The notes under the pieces were generated by a model. The model saw only the letters and a list, made by a program, of their open reading frames with translations, did not search any database and was not told where the DNA came from. Both the position numbers and the translations under genes were made by a program. A DNA stretch of 64,000 bases from Arthrobacter caoxuetaonis. GTDB lineage: Bacteria; Actinomycetota; Actinomycetes; Actinomycetales; Micrococcaceae. The stretch lies in assembly GCF_023921125.1 (NCBI RefSeq), contig NZ_CP099466.1, positions 1,612,001 through 1,676,000 on the forward strand, given 5' to 3'. Positions 8,317-17,315 of this stretch are shown here, one piece after another (the stretch's first letter is position 1; each line of letters starts with the position of its first letter).

Positions 8317-8952
8317 CTAGTTCAGGCGCCGCCTCGGCAGCGGTGACACGCCTTCGGGGAGGGGCGGCAGTCCGGCGAAGGTGCAGACCATGTCGGACCA
8401 GGCCTCAAGGTGGCTCTGCACGTCGGCGTCGGCCGGAGTCCAGGAAGCCCGCAGCTCGATGTCTATGGCGTCGCTGCGCCCGGCCAGGGTGCCGTAGCTC
8501 TCGGAGAGGATCCTCGTGGCGGTGCCGCCGGCTGAGGAGTAGCGGGCACCGTGTTCCTGGAGCGCATCAACCAGCCAGGTCCAGGCGACGGAACCCAGCA
8601 TCTGGTCGTTGCCCATGTCCGGTTCCAGTTCGGCCCGGATGTACGTGACGATCCGGAAGGTGCCGTTCCATACGGCGCTGCCCTCGGGGTCGTGGAGGAG
8701 GATGAACCGTCCCGTGGCCAGTTCCTGGCTCTCGGGCAGGACGGGTCCCACCGGGCCATGGAACGTGGCGGAGGCGGGAACGGGACCTGAAATGCCGACG
8801 TCGGCAGCCAGCGACACCGCAAACGGGGCCAGCCGGGTCGGGGCCGGGATCTCTTCCAGCCGCAGTTCAGGCCGGCACTTGGCTCGGCGCAATGCCCCAA
8901 GAGCTGTCAGGAATTCGGGGGGCACCTGTGACAGGTCACCAATCGCACTCAC
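8317..8952 (-). CDS. DUF3000 family protein
   Basis: 211 aa, recognised as the actinobacterial DUF3000 family by its N-terminal region (PPEFLTALGALRRA, LRLEEIPAPTRLAPFAVSLAADV) and its WNGTFRIVTYIRAELEPDMG and GGTATRILSESYG segments. No signal peptide, membrane segment or catalytic motif is visible; it is probably cytoplasmic. It lies 76 bases before RNase D on the same strand. Conserved co-location suggests an RNA-related or housekeeping link, but no function is known. Confidence 0.85.
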   Translation of the reverse strand: MSAIGDLSQVPPEFLTALGALRRAKCRPELRLEEIPAPTRLAPFAVSLAADVGISGPVPASATFHGPVGPVLPESQELATGRFILLHDPEGSAVWNGTFRIVTYIRAELEPDMGNDQMLGSVAWTWLVDALQEHGARYSSAGGTATRILSESYGTLAGRSDAIDIELRASWTPADADVQSHLEAWSDMVCTFAGLPPLPEGVSPLPRRRLN

Positions 8953-9064
8953 CCTCGAAGATTACGGCCGGTCCGGCCTGCTGCCGATCAGGCTCGCCGG
9001 TGTTTCCTTTTCGTTACGTGGCTTCAGCTTACGGACCGGCGGGCCCGACCGACAGGGCCAGGGA

Positions 9065-10141
9065 TCAGCGTGCGGCGGAAACCTCTGAAGCGATGGCCGC
9101 GGCGAAGGCATCCACGTCCGCTTCGCTGGTGTCGAACGTGCACATCCAGCGCACTTCGCCGGTGGCCTGGTCCCAGTCGTAGAAACGGAATTGGTCCCGC
9201 AGCTTATCGGCCACGCCGGCCGGGAGGGTGGCGAAGACGGCATTGGCCTGGGTGGGCTGGGTCAGGGTCACGCCGTCGATCTTCTCAACGGCCGCACGCA
9301 GCCGGGCCGCCATGGCGTTGGCGGTGGAAGCCGAGCGGCGCCAGAGGTCCGTTCCGTAGAGCGCAATGAACTGTGCGGAGACAAAACGCATCTTGGAGGC
9401 CAGCTGCATATTCATCTTGCGCAGGTAGTCCAGCCCGGGGGCGGCGTCGGGATCCAGCGCGACGATGCACTCGCCGTACATCATGCCGTTCTTGGTTCCG
9501 CCCAGGGAGAGGATGTCGACGCCGGCGTCCGTGGTGATCGCACGGAGCGAGACGCCCAGGGAGGCTGCAGCGTTGCCGAGCCGGGCACCGTCCATGTGCA
9601 GCTTCATGCCGCGTGCGTGCACGTGGTCGGCGATCGCCTGGATTTCCTCGACCGTGTACAGCGTGCCCAGCTCGGTGGACTGGGTAATGGAGACCGCCAG
9701 CGGCTGCGCCCGGTGCTCGTCGCCCCAGCCCCAGGCCTCGCGGTCGATCAGTTCGGGGGTCAGCTTGCCGTCCGGGGTGGGAACAGTGAGGAGCTTCATT
9801 CCGCCCACACGTTCCGGGGCGCCGTTCTCGTCGACGTTGATGTGCGCAGTGGAGGCACAGACCACGGCACCCCAGCGCGGCAGCAGGGACTGCAGGCCGA
9901 TGACGTTCGCACCGGTGCCGTTGAACACCGGGAAGGCCCGCATCCGGTTGCCGAAGTGTTCGGTGAAGACTTCGCGGAGCTTTGCCGTGTAGACATCCTC
10001 GCCGTAGGCGACCTGGTGGCCCAGGTTGGCTGCGGTCAGGGCATCAATGATCTCCGGGTGGACGCCTGAGTAGTTGTCCGAGGCGAAAGCACGCAGGGCG
10101 GGATCATGAAGGGAGGCAGTATCAGTCACTAAATCAGTCAC
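9065..10141 (-). CDS. Low-specificity L-threonine aldolase
   Basis: 358 aa, fold type I PLP enzyme that splits L-threonine or allo-threonine to glycine and acetaldehyde. The PLP-binding lysine is in LSLGGTKNGMMYG (about residue 210), with the upstream HMDGARLGNAAASLG motif providing the cofactor-binding Asp and Arg. N-terminal FASDNYSGVHPEI is typical of the family. Single gene between the DUF3000 gene and the SDR, with no overlap to either. Confidence 0.92.
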   Translation of the reverse strand: MTDLVTDTASLHDPALRAFASDNYSGVHPEIIDALTAANLGHQVAYGEDVYTAKLREVFTEHFGNRMRAFPVFNGTGANVIGLQSLLPRWGAVVCASTAHINVDENGAPERVGGMKLLTVPTPDGKLTPELIDREAWGWGDEHRAQPLAVSITQSTELGTLYTVEEIQAIADHVHARGMKLHMDGARLGNAAASLGVSLRAITTDAGVDILSLGGTKNGMMYGECIVALDPDAAPGLDYLRKMNMQLASKMRFVSAQFIALYGTDLWRRSASTANAMAARLRAAVEKIDGVTLTQPTQANAVFATLPAGVADKLRDQFRFYDWDQATGEVRWMCTFDTSEADVDAFAAAIASEVSAAR

Positions 10142-10185
10142 AAAAATCAGTATCTCTCAGGGTGGGTCTTGGCTGAAATCGGTTC

Positions 10186-10911
10186 TTAGGAGCGCGGAAC
10201 CAGGTTGATCCGCTTGCCGTTGATCTGCCCCGCCGGTGCAGTGAACAGGCTGGTGGCAGCGCGGGCAAGCTCGGAAACATCGGTATAGCCGGGGAACTTC
10301 CGCTCCGGCTGCCCTGCCCGCATGGCATCATTCACGAGCGCCTTCACGACGAAGACGACGGCGGCAGCGCCGGTGCCGCTGAACTGCGCGGCGATGGCCT
10401 GGACCCAGGCCTCCGCCGCAGCCTTGGCCGCGGCGTAGCCGGCGTTTCCCGGCGTGGGGGATTCCACGGCGGTGGAGGAGACGATGGCCAGGCGCCCGTG
10501 CTCGGACGCTGCCAGCTGTCCAACGAAGCTGCGGCTGACGTTGCGCAGCGTGGTCATGATGTTCTGCTGCAGGAAATCCCAGTCATCGTCGCTCTGGTCC
10601 TCGAGGGTGCCGCCTCCCCGCCAGCCGCCCACCAGATGGATGAGGCCGTCGATCCCGCCGTAGCCCTGCATATCGGAGGCCAGGGATGCGACGTCGCCGG
10701 GGCGGCTCAGGTCGCAGGTGCGCAGTTCGACGCCGGCGACCAGGCCCAGGGATTCATCGAGCCGTCCGGCGCTGGAGCCGACAGCAATCACCTGGGCTCC
10801 GGCGCGGGCCAGGGCGGTGCACACAGCGGTGCCGGAGGCAGAGGCCGCTCCGGCTACGAGGACCCTCAAGCCCTCAAGCGCGGATGCTTCCCCGGCTCCG
10901 GCTGCGCTCAT
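10186..10911 (-). CDS. SDR family oxidoreductase, partner of DUF6421 gene
   Basis: 241 aa classical short-chain dehydrogenase/reductase size. The usual N-terminal glycine motif is modified to VAGAASASGTAV; a NAG-type motif is replaced by HLVGGW near residue 93; the catalytic Tyr-Lys pair appears as NAGYAAAKAAAE (about 157-161) with Ser-Ser-Thr about 13 residues before. Substrate unknown. It overlaps the upstream DUF6421 gene by 4 bases (ATGA), so the two are translated together. Confidence 0.87.
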   Translation of the reverse strand: MSAAGAGEASALEGLRVLVAGAASASGTAVCTALARAGAQVIAVGSSAGRLDESLGLVAGVELRTCDLSRPGDVASLASDMQGYGGIDGLIHLVGGWRGGGTLEDQSDDDWDFLQQNIMTTLRNVSRSFVGQLAASEHGRLAIVSSTAVESPTPGNAGYAAAKAAAEAWVQAIAAQFSGTGAAAVVFVVKALVNDAMRAGQPERKFPGYTDVSELARAATSLFTAPAGQINGKRINLVPRS

Positions 10912-12281
10912 AGTGTGCTGCTCCCTGTGATTCCGGCGGTGGATTCGATGACCGGTGCCATCTTCTTCGACAGCGCTTCGTAGAACATGGACAGCGGGAA
11001 TTCGTCGTCGAGCACCTGGTCAGTGAGCGCGCGCGGCGGGCCGTCCAGCGGCAGGGCATCCGGCCCCTTGGCCCAGCGCGATGCCGGGTGCGGAGTCACT
11101 GTGCCTGAAATCAGAGTGTACGCAGCGAGCCAGTGGGCTGTCTTGGGCCGGTCGATGGAACGCCAGTACAGTTCCTCGATTTCTTCGCCCAGCCGGATCA
11201 CGACGGCGGGAACTTCGTCCCAGTCGATGCTCAGTTTGCCGTCGGTCCAGTGCAGTACATGGTTCTGGTGCATCCAGGCGAAAAGGAGCTGTCCGCCGAG
11301 GCCGTCATAGTTGCGCACCCGGGATCCGGTGATGGCGAAGCGGAAGATCCGGTCAAAGATCACCGCGTACTGCACCAGCGCTGCGGTGCTGCGCGCCTTG
11401 GGGTCGGCGTCGTCGTCATGCTGGATCTTTACTGCTTCGCGGAACGCGGTCAGGTCGCAGCGCAGTTCCTCCAGCGAGTACAGGAAGAACGGCATCCGCT
11501 GCTTGATCATGAACGGATCAAAGGGGAGGTCGCCGCGCATGTGCGTGCGGTCGTGAATGAGGTCCCACATCACGAAGGTCTCCTCGGTGAGTTCCTGGTT
11601 GTCCAGGAAGTCCGCCGCAGCCTCGGGAAGTTCCAGCGAGGTGATCTCCGCGGCGGCGCGGAGTACCCGGCGGAAGCGGGCCGCCTCGCGGTCGGCGAAG
11701 ATGGCGCCCCAGGTGAACGTGGGAGTCTCGCGGACGGCAACGGTTTCCGGGAAGAGAACCGCGGAGTTGGTGTCATAGCCCGGGGTGAAGTCACGGAACC
11801 GGATCGGAACGAAGAGTTTGTTGGAGTATTCCCCGGCTTCCAGGCCGGCAATGAACTCGGGCCAGATGACTTCCACCAGCACGGCCTCGAGCAGGCGGGA
11901 TCGTGAGCCGTTCTGCGTGTACATCGGGAAGACCACCAGGTGGAGCAGTCCGTCGATGCGGTCCAGCTGCGGCTGGAAGGCCAGCAGCGAATCGAGGAAG
12001 TCGGGCACGCCCAGGCCGGCTTCGAGCCAGCTGTCCAGGTCGCTGATCACCAGGTGCAAGTACTCGGAGTCGTGCGGAAAGGCGGGAGCCAGGTCGGCCA
12101 CGGCATCGCGGACCGTCTCCAGCAGCGCTGCGGCTGCCGTGCGGTGCTCGGCGGGAACCGAACCGTCCTGTTCCTGGAACTGCGCGAACTCCGTGGCGGC
12201 GTTCTTCAGGCGCTGCCAGGCGGCGCTGGATTCGGGAGAGGCGAGTTCAGTGGCTGGGGAGCTGAAGACGGTGGACGACAT
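10908..12281 (-). CDS. DUF6421 family protein
   Basis: 457 aa from ATG 12281, which has GGAAGG just upstream; a longer frame exists but lacks this ribosome site. The protein matches the actinobacterial DUF6421 family (PHDSEYLHLVISDLDSW, FVMWDLIHDRTHMRGDLPFDPFMIK, LLFAWMHQNHVLHWTDG). HDRTHMRGD and MHQNHVLHW are histidine-rich and could bind metal, which is inference only. No signal peptide or membrane segment. It leads a two-gene operon with the SDR. A cluster of palindromes lies about 85-120 bases upstream. Function unknown. Confidence 0.83.
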   Translation of the reverse strand: MSSTVFSSPATELASPESSAAWQRLKNAATEFAQFQEQDGSVPAEHRTAAAALLETVRDAVADLAPAFPHDSEYLHLVISDLDSWLEAGLGVPDFLDSLLAFQPQLDRIDGLLHLVVFPMYTQNGSRSRLLEAVLVEVIWPEFIAGLEAGEYSNKLFVPIRFRDFTPGYDTNSAVLFPETVAVRETPTFTWGAIFADREAARFRRVLRAAAEITSLELPEAAADFLDNQELTEETFVMWDLIHDRTHMRGDLPFDPFMIKQRMPFFLYSLEELRCDLTAFREAVKIQHDDDADPKARSTAALVQYAVIFDRIFRFAITGSRVRNYDGLGGQLLFAWMHQNHVLHWTDGKLSIDWDEVPAVVIRLGEEIEELYWRSIDRPKTAHWLAAYTLISGTVTPHPASRWAKGPDALPLDGPPRALTDQVLDDEFPLSMFYEALSKKMAPVIESTAGITGSSTL

Positions 12282-12365
12282 GGCGGAGACCTTCCAGTTG
12301 CACGGACTCCCGAACCGGGAGTGAGTGATGGTCCCAGCGTAGCCAGAAATCAAAGAACCTTACCC

Positions 12366-12400
12366 TTAGCAATCGGCTAAGTAAGCAATGCTTATGCTTA
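12366..12400. promoter_or_regulatory. Nested palindromes upstream of the DUF6421-SDR operon
   Basis: CTTAGC-AATCG-GCTAAG (12366-12382) is an inverted repeat of 6+6 with a 5-base spacer, followed by TAAGCA-A-TGCTTA (12381-12393), a perfect 13-base palindrome, and another TGCTTA. AT-richer than its surroundings. This looks like a repressor operator (MarR- or TetR-type spacing), abutting the stop of the upstream VC0807-type gene. Confidence 0.5.
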
Positions 12401-13147
12401 CTGTGTTTTGTCGCGGCGTATGGCCCAGCGGCCCTTCGGGTAATCCACGGCAACTCCGGCATAAAACGGTGACCAGGCACGGGCTGCGCCGCTCACCTGG
12501 TAGTAGGTGTTGGCGGCCACCACCAGAACGAGCGCTGTTCCTGCCGTCAGCGCCGTCGTCAGGCCCGGGACCGTGTCTACCGGGAGGTTCCAGGCCATGA
12601 GGATGCGAAGGGCGCTGTCCATGCAAAGTCCCACGCCCCACGCAATGCTGCTCACCCGCCAGATCCGTCGGAAGCGCGGCAGTTCAGTAAAGAGCCTGTC
12701 CCAGTTCCCCGGCCACCCGAACCGTCCTTCGAGCACCGGCTTGGACATCACATAGACCAGCGGCCGCCGGGTCACGGAACTCACGAGAAACCACAGCCCG
12801 GAGACTCCCACGACCAGTGCGCCGCGGGCCAGCAGGAACCTCTCGTCCCCGGGGATTACCGAGACCACGGTGCTCAGGGCCATCAGCGCCAGGGCATACA
12901 GGGTAAAGGGTGAGATTCGCCGGACGCGGAGGAAGTCCGCCAGCGAGCCGGCCATTGAGGCAGCCGTGCCTGCCAGCAGTGCGGCGTAGGCCCCCACGCC
13001 GGCCGCACGCAGTGCGTAGAACAGCGCAACAGGCACCAGGAAGTCCAGGGCCAGGCGGGCAATCCGGGGGAGAGCGGGTGCCATGCGCGAGGCCTTAGGA
13101 GCCGACGTCCGCTCCTCGCCGCCAGGTCCGCTTTCGCTTTCCTGCAT
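12398..13147 (-). CDS. VC0807-type integral membrane protein
   Basis: 249 aa with about six hydrophobic segments (near 30-50, 52-70, 80-97, 105-125, 170-190, 197-215) and the characteristic YVMSKPVLEGRFGWPGNWDRL loop shortened here to its core SKPVLEG...NWDRL, about residues 133-155. This matches the VC0807 family of inner-membrane proteins related to intracellular septation protein A; function unknown. The N-terminus is hydrophilic and Ser/Gly-rich. Same strand as DUF6421 but separated by 116 bases containing an operator-like cluster, so probably a separate unit. Confidence 0.7.
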   Translation of the reverse strand: MQESESGPGGEERTSAPKASRMAPALPRIARLALDFLVPVALFYALRAAGVGAYAALLAGTAASMAGSLADFLRVRRISPFTLYALALMALSTVVSVIPGDERFLLARGALVVGVSGLWFLVSSVTRRPLVYVMSKPVLEGRFGWPGNWDRLFTELPRFRRIWRVSSIAWGVGLCMDSALRILMAWNLPVDTVPGLTTALTAGTALVLVVAANTYYQVSGAARAWSPFYAGVAVDYPKGRWAIRRDKTQ

Positions 13148-13205
13148 GAGTAGAAACTACGTCGGCCACGTTGGCGGAACCAGAGTTCCCGGAACTTCTA
13201 CCGGA

Positions 13206-14834
13206 TTAGTAGCCGCGGCTGTTGGGTGACTCGGTGCCGATCACGGCCAGCGGAACATCGGGGTGGTTCTTCTCCACCCGGCGCAAGGCCCAGATGTCGT
13301 TGAACACGGCCACGTAGGCGCCGTCGGTACGGAGGAGGACTTCGGCTCCGTGCACGTTGCTGAGCACCTCGGCAGCGGAGGCGTCAGTCAGCCGGGCCAT
13401 GGAGTAGGAGAGCTGCTCCATGCGCATGGGGGCGTTGAAGTCCTGGTTCATCCGGTCTTCGACGACCTCGAACTGCATGGGGCCGACGGCGGCCAGCACC
13501 GGAGCCTGGTCACCGCGCCGGTCCGAGCGCAGCACCTGGATGATGCCTTCGTGTTCGAGCTGGTCGATGCCGCGGCGGAACTGCTTGTACCGGCTGGGGT
13601 CCTGGGACCGGGCGACGCGGAAGTGCTCGGGGCTGAAGAACGGGATGGGCGGGTAGCGGACCGGCTCTTCGACGTAGAGGCTGTCGCCCACGCGCAGGGC
13701 GGAGGCGTTAACCAGCCCGACGACGTCGCCCGGGTAGGCCTGGTCGATCACTTCGCGCTCGCGGCCGAACAGGTGCTGGGCGTACTTGGTGGCGAAGGTC
13801 TTGCCGGTGTTGGCGTGCGTGACGACCATGCCGCGTTCAAAGATGCCGGAGCAGACGCGGATAAAGGCCACGTGGTCGCGGTGTGCCTTGTTCATGCCGG
13901 CCTGGACCTTGAACACAAAGCCGGAGAACGGCGCGTCTACGTCGCGGGAGTTGCCGTCTTCGTCCACGCGGGCGCCGGCGGGCGGAGCCAGGTCAACCAG
14001 AGTGTCCAGGATCTGCTTGACGCCGAAGTTCAGTGCCGCGGAGGAGAAGAGGATGGGTGTGGCCTTCGCGTCCAGGAACGCCTGCCGGTCAAACTCGCGG
14101 CCGTCGATGACCAGCTCTGCCTCGCCGAGCGAATCGGTCCAGGCGTCGCCTTCGGCGGCTTCGGCTTCTTCGGGGGTGAAGTGTTCTTCCAGGGCCAGTG
14201 AAGCGCCTGAGTTCTGCCGGGTGAAGCGGACGAACTCGTCCTTCTGCAGGTCCCAGATGCCGCGGAAATCTCCGGCGATGCCCACGGCCCAGGTCAGCGG
14301 CATGGGTGCCAGTCCGGTGCGCTCGGTGATTTCGTCCATCAGGGCCAGCGGGTCGAGTCCGGGGCGGTCCCATTTGTTGATCACGGTGATGATCGGGAGG
14401 TTCCGGGAGCGGCAGACCTCGAAGAGTTTCATGGTCTGGGTTTCCAGGCCCTTGGCGGCGTCGACCAGCATGACGGCGCAGTCCACAGCGGCGAGGACAC
14501 GGTAGGTGTCCTCGGAGAAGTCGGCGTGGCCGGGGGTGTCCAGCAGGTTGATGACCGTGTCCCGGTAGGCGAACTGCAGCGCGGTGGAGCTGATCGAGAT
14601 GCCGCGGTCCTTCTCCATCTGCATCCAGTCAGAGACCGTCTCGCGGCGGTTTTCCTTGCCGTTTGTCGCGCCCGCCGTTCCAATGACCCGGGCGTGCAGG
14701 GCCAGGGCCTCGGTCAGCGTGGACTTTCCGGCGTCGGGGTGGGAGATGACGGCGAAGGTGCGCCGGCGGGCGGCTTCCTTGCCGATTGCCGGATTGGCGC
14801 TCGCACGGACGGGAGTCTGGACCTGTGAGGACAC
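13206..14834 (-). CDS. prfC: Peptide chain release factor 3 (RF3)
   Basis: 542 aa from GTG 14834. This start was chosen because RF3 proteins begin about 25-30 residues before the G1 motif; here SHPDAGKST lies at about 29-37. G3 is DTPGHADFSED and G4 NKWD, both canonical; domains II and III follow with the RF3-typical SPEHFR and EHEGIIQVLRSD segments. RF3 is the GTPase that recycles RF1/RF2 from the ribosome after termination. No close operon partner; the thiolase at 15006 is divergent. An upstream ATG at 14894 in the same frame is less likely, as it would add residues not typical of the family. Confidence 0.93.
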   Translation of the reverse strand: MSSQVQTPVRASANPAIGKEAARRRTFAVISHPDAGKSTLTEALALHARVIGTAGATNGKENRRETVSDWMQMEKDRGISISSTALQFAYRDTVINLLDTPGHADFSEDTYRVLAAVDCAVMLVDAAKGLETQTMKLFEVCRSRNLPIITVINKWDRPGLDPLALMDEITERTGLAPMPLTWAVGIAGDFRGIWDLQKDEFVRFTRQNSGASLALEEHFTPEEAEAAEGDAWTDSLGEAELVIDGREFDRQAFLDAKATPILFSSAALNFGVKQILDTLVDLAPPAGARVDEDGNSRDVDAPFSGFVFKVQAGMNKAHRDHVAFIRVCSGIFERGMVVTHANTGKTFATKYAQHLFGREREVIDQAYPGDVVGLVNASALRVGDSLYVEEPVRYPPIPFFSPEHFRVARSQDPSRYKQFRRGIDQLEHEGIIQVLRSDRRGDQAPVLAAVGPMQFEVVEDRMNQDFNAPMRMEQLSYSMARLTDASAAEVLSNVHGAEVLLRTDGAYVAVFNDIWALRRVEKNHPDVPLAVIGTESPNSRGY

Positions 14835-15005
14835 TGCCGCTGCTTTCAGGAGTGGGAAGTGGGTGGGGCGCTGCCCAAGGAACAGCCTTTCCATTCTAGC
14901 CGCCGATCGCAAACCGGCTTTCCGCGGCGTGCCAGGAGGCGGGCCGACTGGGTTTAGTGTGGTGCACAGCACAGACCGCACAGATTATTGGGCAAGGGAG
15001 CCACC

Positions 15006-16157
15006 ATGGCAGAAGCATTCATTGTTGACGCGATCCGCACTCCGGTGGGACGCCGCGGCGGTGGGCTCAGCGCCATCCACCCGGCCGACCTGGCTGCTGC
15101 GGTCATCGGCGAAGCGGTCCACCGCACCGGCATCACATCGGACGAGTTCGACGAAGTGATCCTCGGTTCCATTGACCAGGTGGGGCCGCAGGCCATGGAC
15201 ATCGCCCGCACGGCGTGGCTGGCCGCCGGACTCTCCGAACGCGTTCCCGGAACCACGGTGGAGCGCCAGTGCGGTTCCGGCCAGCAGGCGGTGTCCTACG
15301 CCGCCCAGGCTGTCATGAGCGGAACGGCTGATTTGGTGGTGGCGGGAGGAGTGCAGAACATGTCCGCCATCCCCATCGGCTACTCCAATACTGCCGCTGC
15401 CGAGCTGGGCTTCCCCAATCCCTTCGCCGGGTCGGCGGGGTGGGAAGCCCGGTACGGTACGCAGCCGATCTCCCAGTTCATCGGCGCCGAGATGATGGCC
15501 GAGCGCTGGGACCTTTCGCGCGCTGAGATGGAGGATTTCGCCGTCGCCTCCCACGAGCGCGCGCTGGCTGCCCAGACGGAAGGCCGCTTCGACCGGGAGA
15601 TCCTGCCTGTGGCCGGGATCCGTGCGGACGAAGGCCCGCGTACCCCGGACCGGGCGAAGATCGAATCCCTGGCGCCGCTGCGGGAAGGCGGAAAGCTCAC
15701 CGCGGCCACGGCGTCGCAGATTTCCGACGCCGCTGCCGTCCTGCTGCTGGCCTCCGGGGACGCGGTGCGGCGCTACGGCCTGCGCCCGCGTGCCCGTATC
15801 CACCACATTTCCGCCCGCGGGGACGATCCGGTAATGATGCTCAGCGCCCCGATCGAGGCAACCCGACACGCCCTCAAGCGCACCGGCATGTCCCTGGCCG
15901 ACATGGACCTGATCGAAATCAACGAAGCCTTTGCCTCCGTGGTCCTGGCTTGGCAGCGTGAACTCGACGCTGACCTGGACAAGGTCAACGTCAACGGCGG
16001 CGGCATTTCGCTGGGACACCCCATCGGAGCTACGGGAGCCCGGATCATGACCACGATGCTGCACGAACTTGAACGGACCGGCGGCCGCTACGGGCTCCAG
16101 ACCATGTGCGAGGGCGGCGGGCAGGCAAACGTCACGATTATCGAACGGCTCGGCTGA
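15006..16157 (+). CDS. Acetyl-CoA C-acetyltransferase/acyltransferase (thiolase)
   Basis: 383 aa from ATG 15006 with AAGGGAG upstream. Active-site Cys is C89 in ERQCGSG; NGGGISLGHPIGATGA holds the catalytic His and MCEGGGQAN the second Cys. This is a steroid/acyl-CoA-type thiolase distinct from the fadA-like one at 898-2139 and not linked to a FadB gene, so its chain-length preference cannot be told. Followed 28 bases later by a GNAT gene on the same strand. Confidence 0.92.
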   Translation: MAEAFIVDAIRTPVGRRGGGLSAIHPADLAAAVIGEAVHRTGITSDEFDEVILGSIDQVGPQAMDIARTAWLAAGLSERVPGTTVERQCGSGQQAVSYAAQAVMSGTADLVVAGGVQNMSAIPIGYSNTAAAELGFPNPFAGSAGWEARYGTQPISQFIGAEMMAERWDLSRAEMEDFAVASHERALAAQTEGRFDREILPVAGIRADEGPRTPDRAKIESLAPLREGGKLTAATASQISDAAAVLLLASGDAVRRYGLRPRARIHHISARGDDPVMMLSAPIEATRHALKRTGMSLADMDLIEINEAFASVVLAWQRELDADLDKVNVNGGGISLGHPIGATGARIMTTMLHELERTGGRYGLQTMCEGGGQANVTIIERLG

Positions 16158-16185
16158 GCTCCTCGACTTCTTCTAGACTTCGGCC

Positions 16186-16731
16186 ATGGCTATTAGTTTC
16201 CTGCCCATGGCGGAGTCCGGCGACGAGACCCGGGCGCTGGTGCAGTTCCTGACCTCAAACCGTTTCCCCTTCCACGTTATGCCGGCCCATTCTGAGGAGT
16301 CAGCCAGGAAGCTGGTGGAGGAAGGACGTTTCTGGAGCGGGGATTCCATCGGGTTCTGGATCGAAAACGGTCCGGAACGCATCGGACTGGTGGTCCTGGA
16401 CGATCTGGAAGAGGACACCCCTATGTTCGACCTGCGGCTGGCGGAGGACTTCCGTGGCCGCGGAATGGGCGTCCAGGTGCTGAAGGCACTGTGCGCCATG
16501 GTCTTCGACCAGTTTCCGGAGATTGTCCGGTTCGAAGGACAGACCCGTGAGGACAACATCGCGATGCGCAGGACGTTCCTGCGTGCCGGGTTCCTGAAGG
16601 AAGCGCATTACCGCCTGGGCTGGCCCACCGCTGACGGTACCCGCGTGGCGTCCGTTGCCTACGCCATCCTTCGGCAGGACTGGGAGAACCAGGAGATCAC
16701 GCCGTTCGAGTGGGAAGACGTTTTCGTCTAG
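16186..16731 (+). CDS. GNAT family N-acetyltransferase (RimJ/RimL-like)
   Basis: 181 aa. The acetyl-CoA binding loop is visible in LRLAEDFRGRGMGVQVLKAL (residues about 84-103), followed by RTREDNIAMRRTFLRAGFLKEA, the usual RimJ-type motif. It most likely acetylates a protein N-terminus or small amine; the substrate is unknown. Its TAG stop overlaps that of the convergent ATPase subunit D gene in a shared CTAG. Confidence 0.88.
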   Translation: MAISFLPMAESGDETRALVQFLTSNRFPFHVMPAHSEESARKLVEEGRFWSGDSIGFWIENGPERIGLVVLDDLEEDTPMFDLRLAEDFRGRGMGVQVLKALCAMVFDQFPEIVRFEGQTREDNIAMRRTFLRAGFLKEAHYRLGWPTADGTRVASVAYAILRQDWENQEITPFEWEDVFV

Positions 16732-17315
16732 ACGGCCCCCGCCGCCCAGCGCAGCCGGAGGCTTTCCTCGAGTTCCTGTTCAGCGAGGCTGCGCTGGATG
16801 CGTTCGAGTTCCGCTTCGAGCCGGGGGATCCAGCGGTTTTCGACGGCGCGCTGCCGGGTGCGGGTCTCGGCCAGCTCCCTGCTGACCAGCAGCAGCGCAC
16901 GCGCGTCGGCGGCGTGGATCACGGCGGCGGCGAGCGCTTCCCGATGCGCTGCGGCAGCAAAGGCGAGCGCTGAGGACCCTGCGGGAGGGACCGGTGCGGG
17001 CAGGGTGACTGAGGCGCCCTCGGGGTAACGGATTCCCATCGCGCCTCCCCAGACGATGCCGGCTTTGGCATACGAATCCGGAACGGCCCCGTGCACGCGC
17101 CCCAGCCCGTCCATGGCCAGGGTGCGGGACAGCCACAGTGCTGCGTTCCGGGCAGCCTGTTCCCACGCCAGCCTGCTCTGTTCCGCTTTTTCCTTCCGGT
17201 TGCTGATCGCAATGCGCAGGATCTGCTGCTTGCGGTCCAGGAGTTCCGCGCCGCGGCGGGCGGTTTCGAGCCTGCGCTCCACCTCTGCCCGTGCCGCCCG
17301 GCCCGAGCCGCTCAC
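16728..17315 (-). CDS. atpD: V/A-type ATPase subunit D (central rotor stalk)
   Basis: 195 aa, the usual size. Long coiled-coil segments at both ends (about 5-60 and 135-190): ARRGAELLDRKQQIL near the N-terminus and [20 protein letters not shown] near the C-terminus fit the antiparallel helices of subunit D that turn inside the A3B3 head. Last gene of the nine-gene ATPase operon and overlaps subunit B by 4 bases. The symbol follows archaeal/V-type usage and is not the F1 beta gene. Confidence 0.9.
   Translation of the reverse strand: MSGSGRAARAEVERRLETARRGAELLDRKQQILRIAISNRKEKAEQSRLAWEQAARNAALWLSRTLAMDGLGRVHGAVPDSYAKAGIVWGGAMGIRYPEGASVTLPAPVPPAGSSALAFAAAAHREALAAAVIHAADARALLLVSRELAETRTRQRAVENRWIPRLEAELERIQRSLAEQELEESLRLRWAAGAV

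Noticed and set aside
8920..8945. TGTCACA within the DUF3000 gene as a second ECF41 promoter
   Set aside because: No CGTC-like -10 at the required spacing, and it lies inside a coding region.
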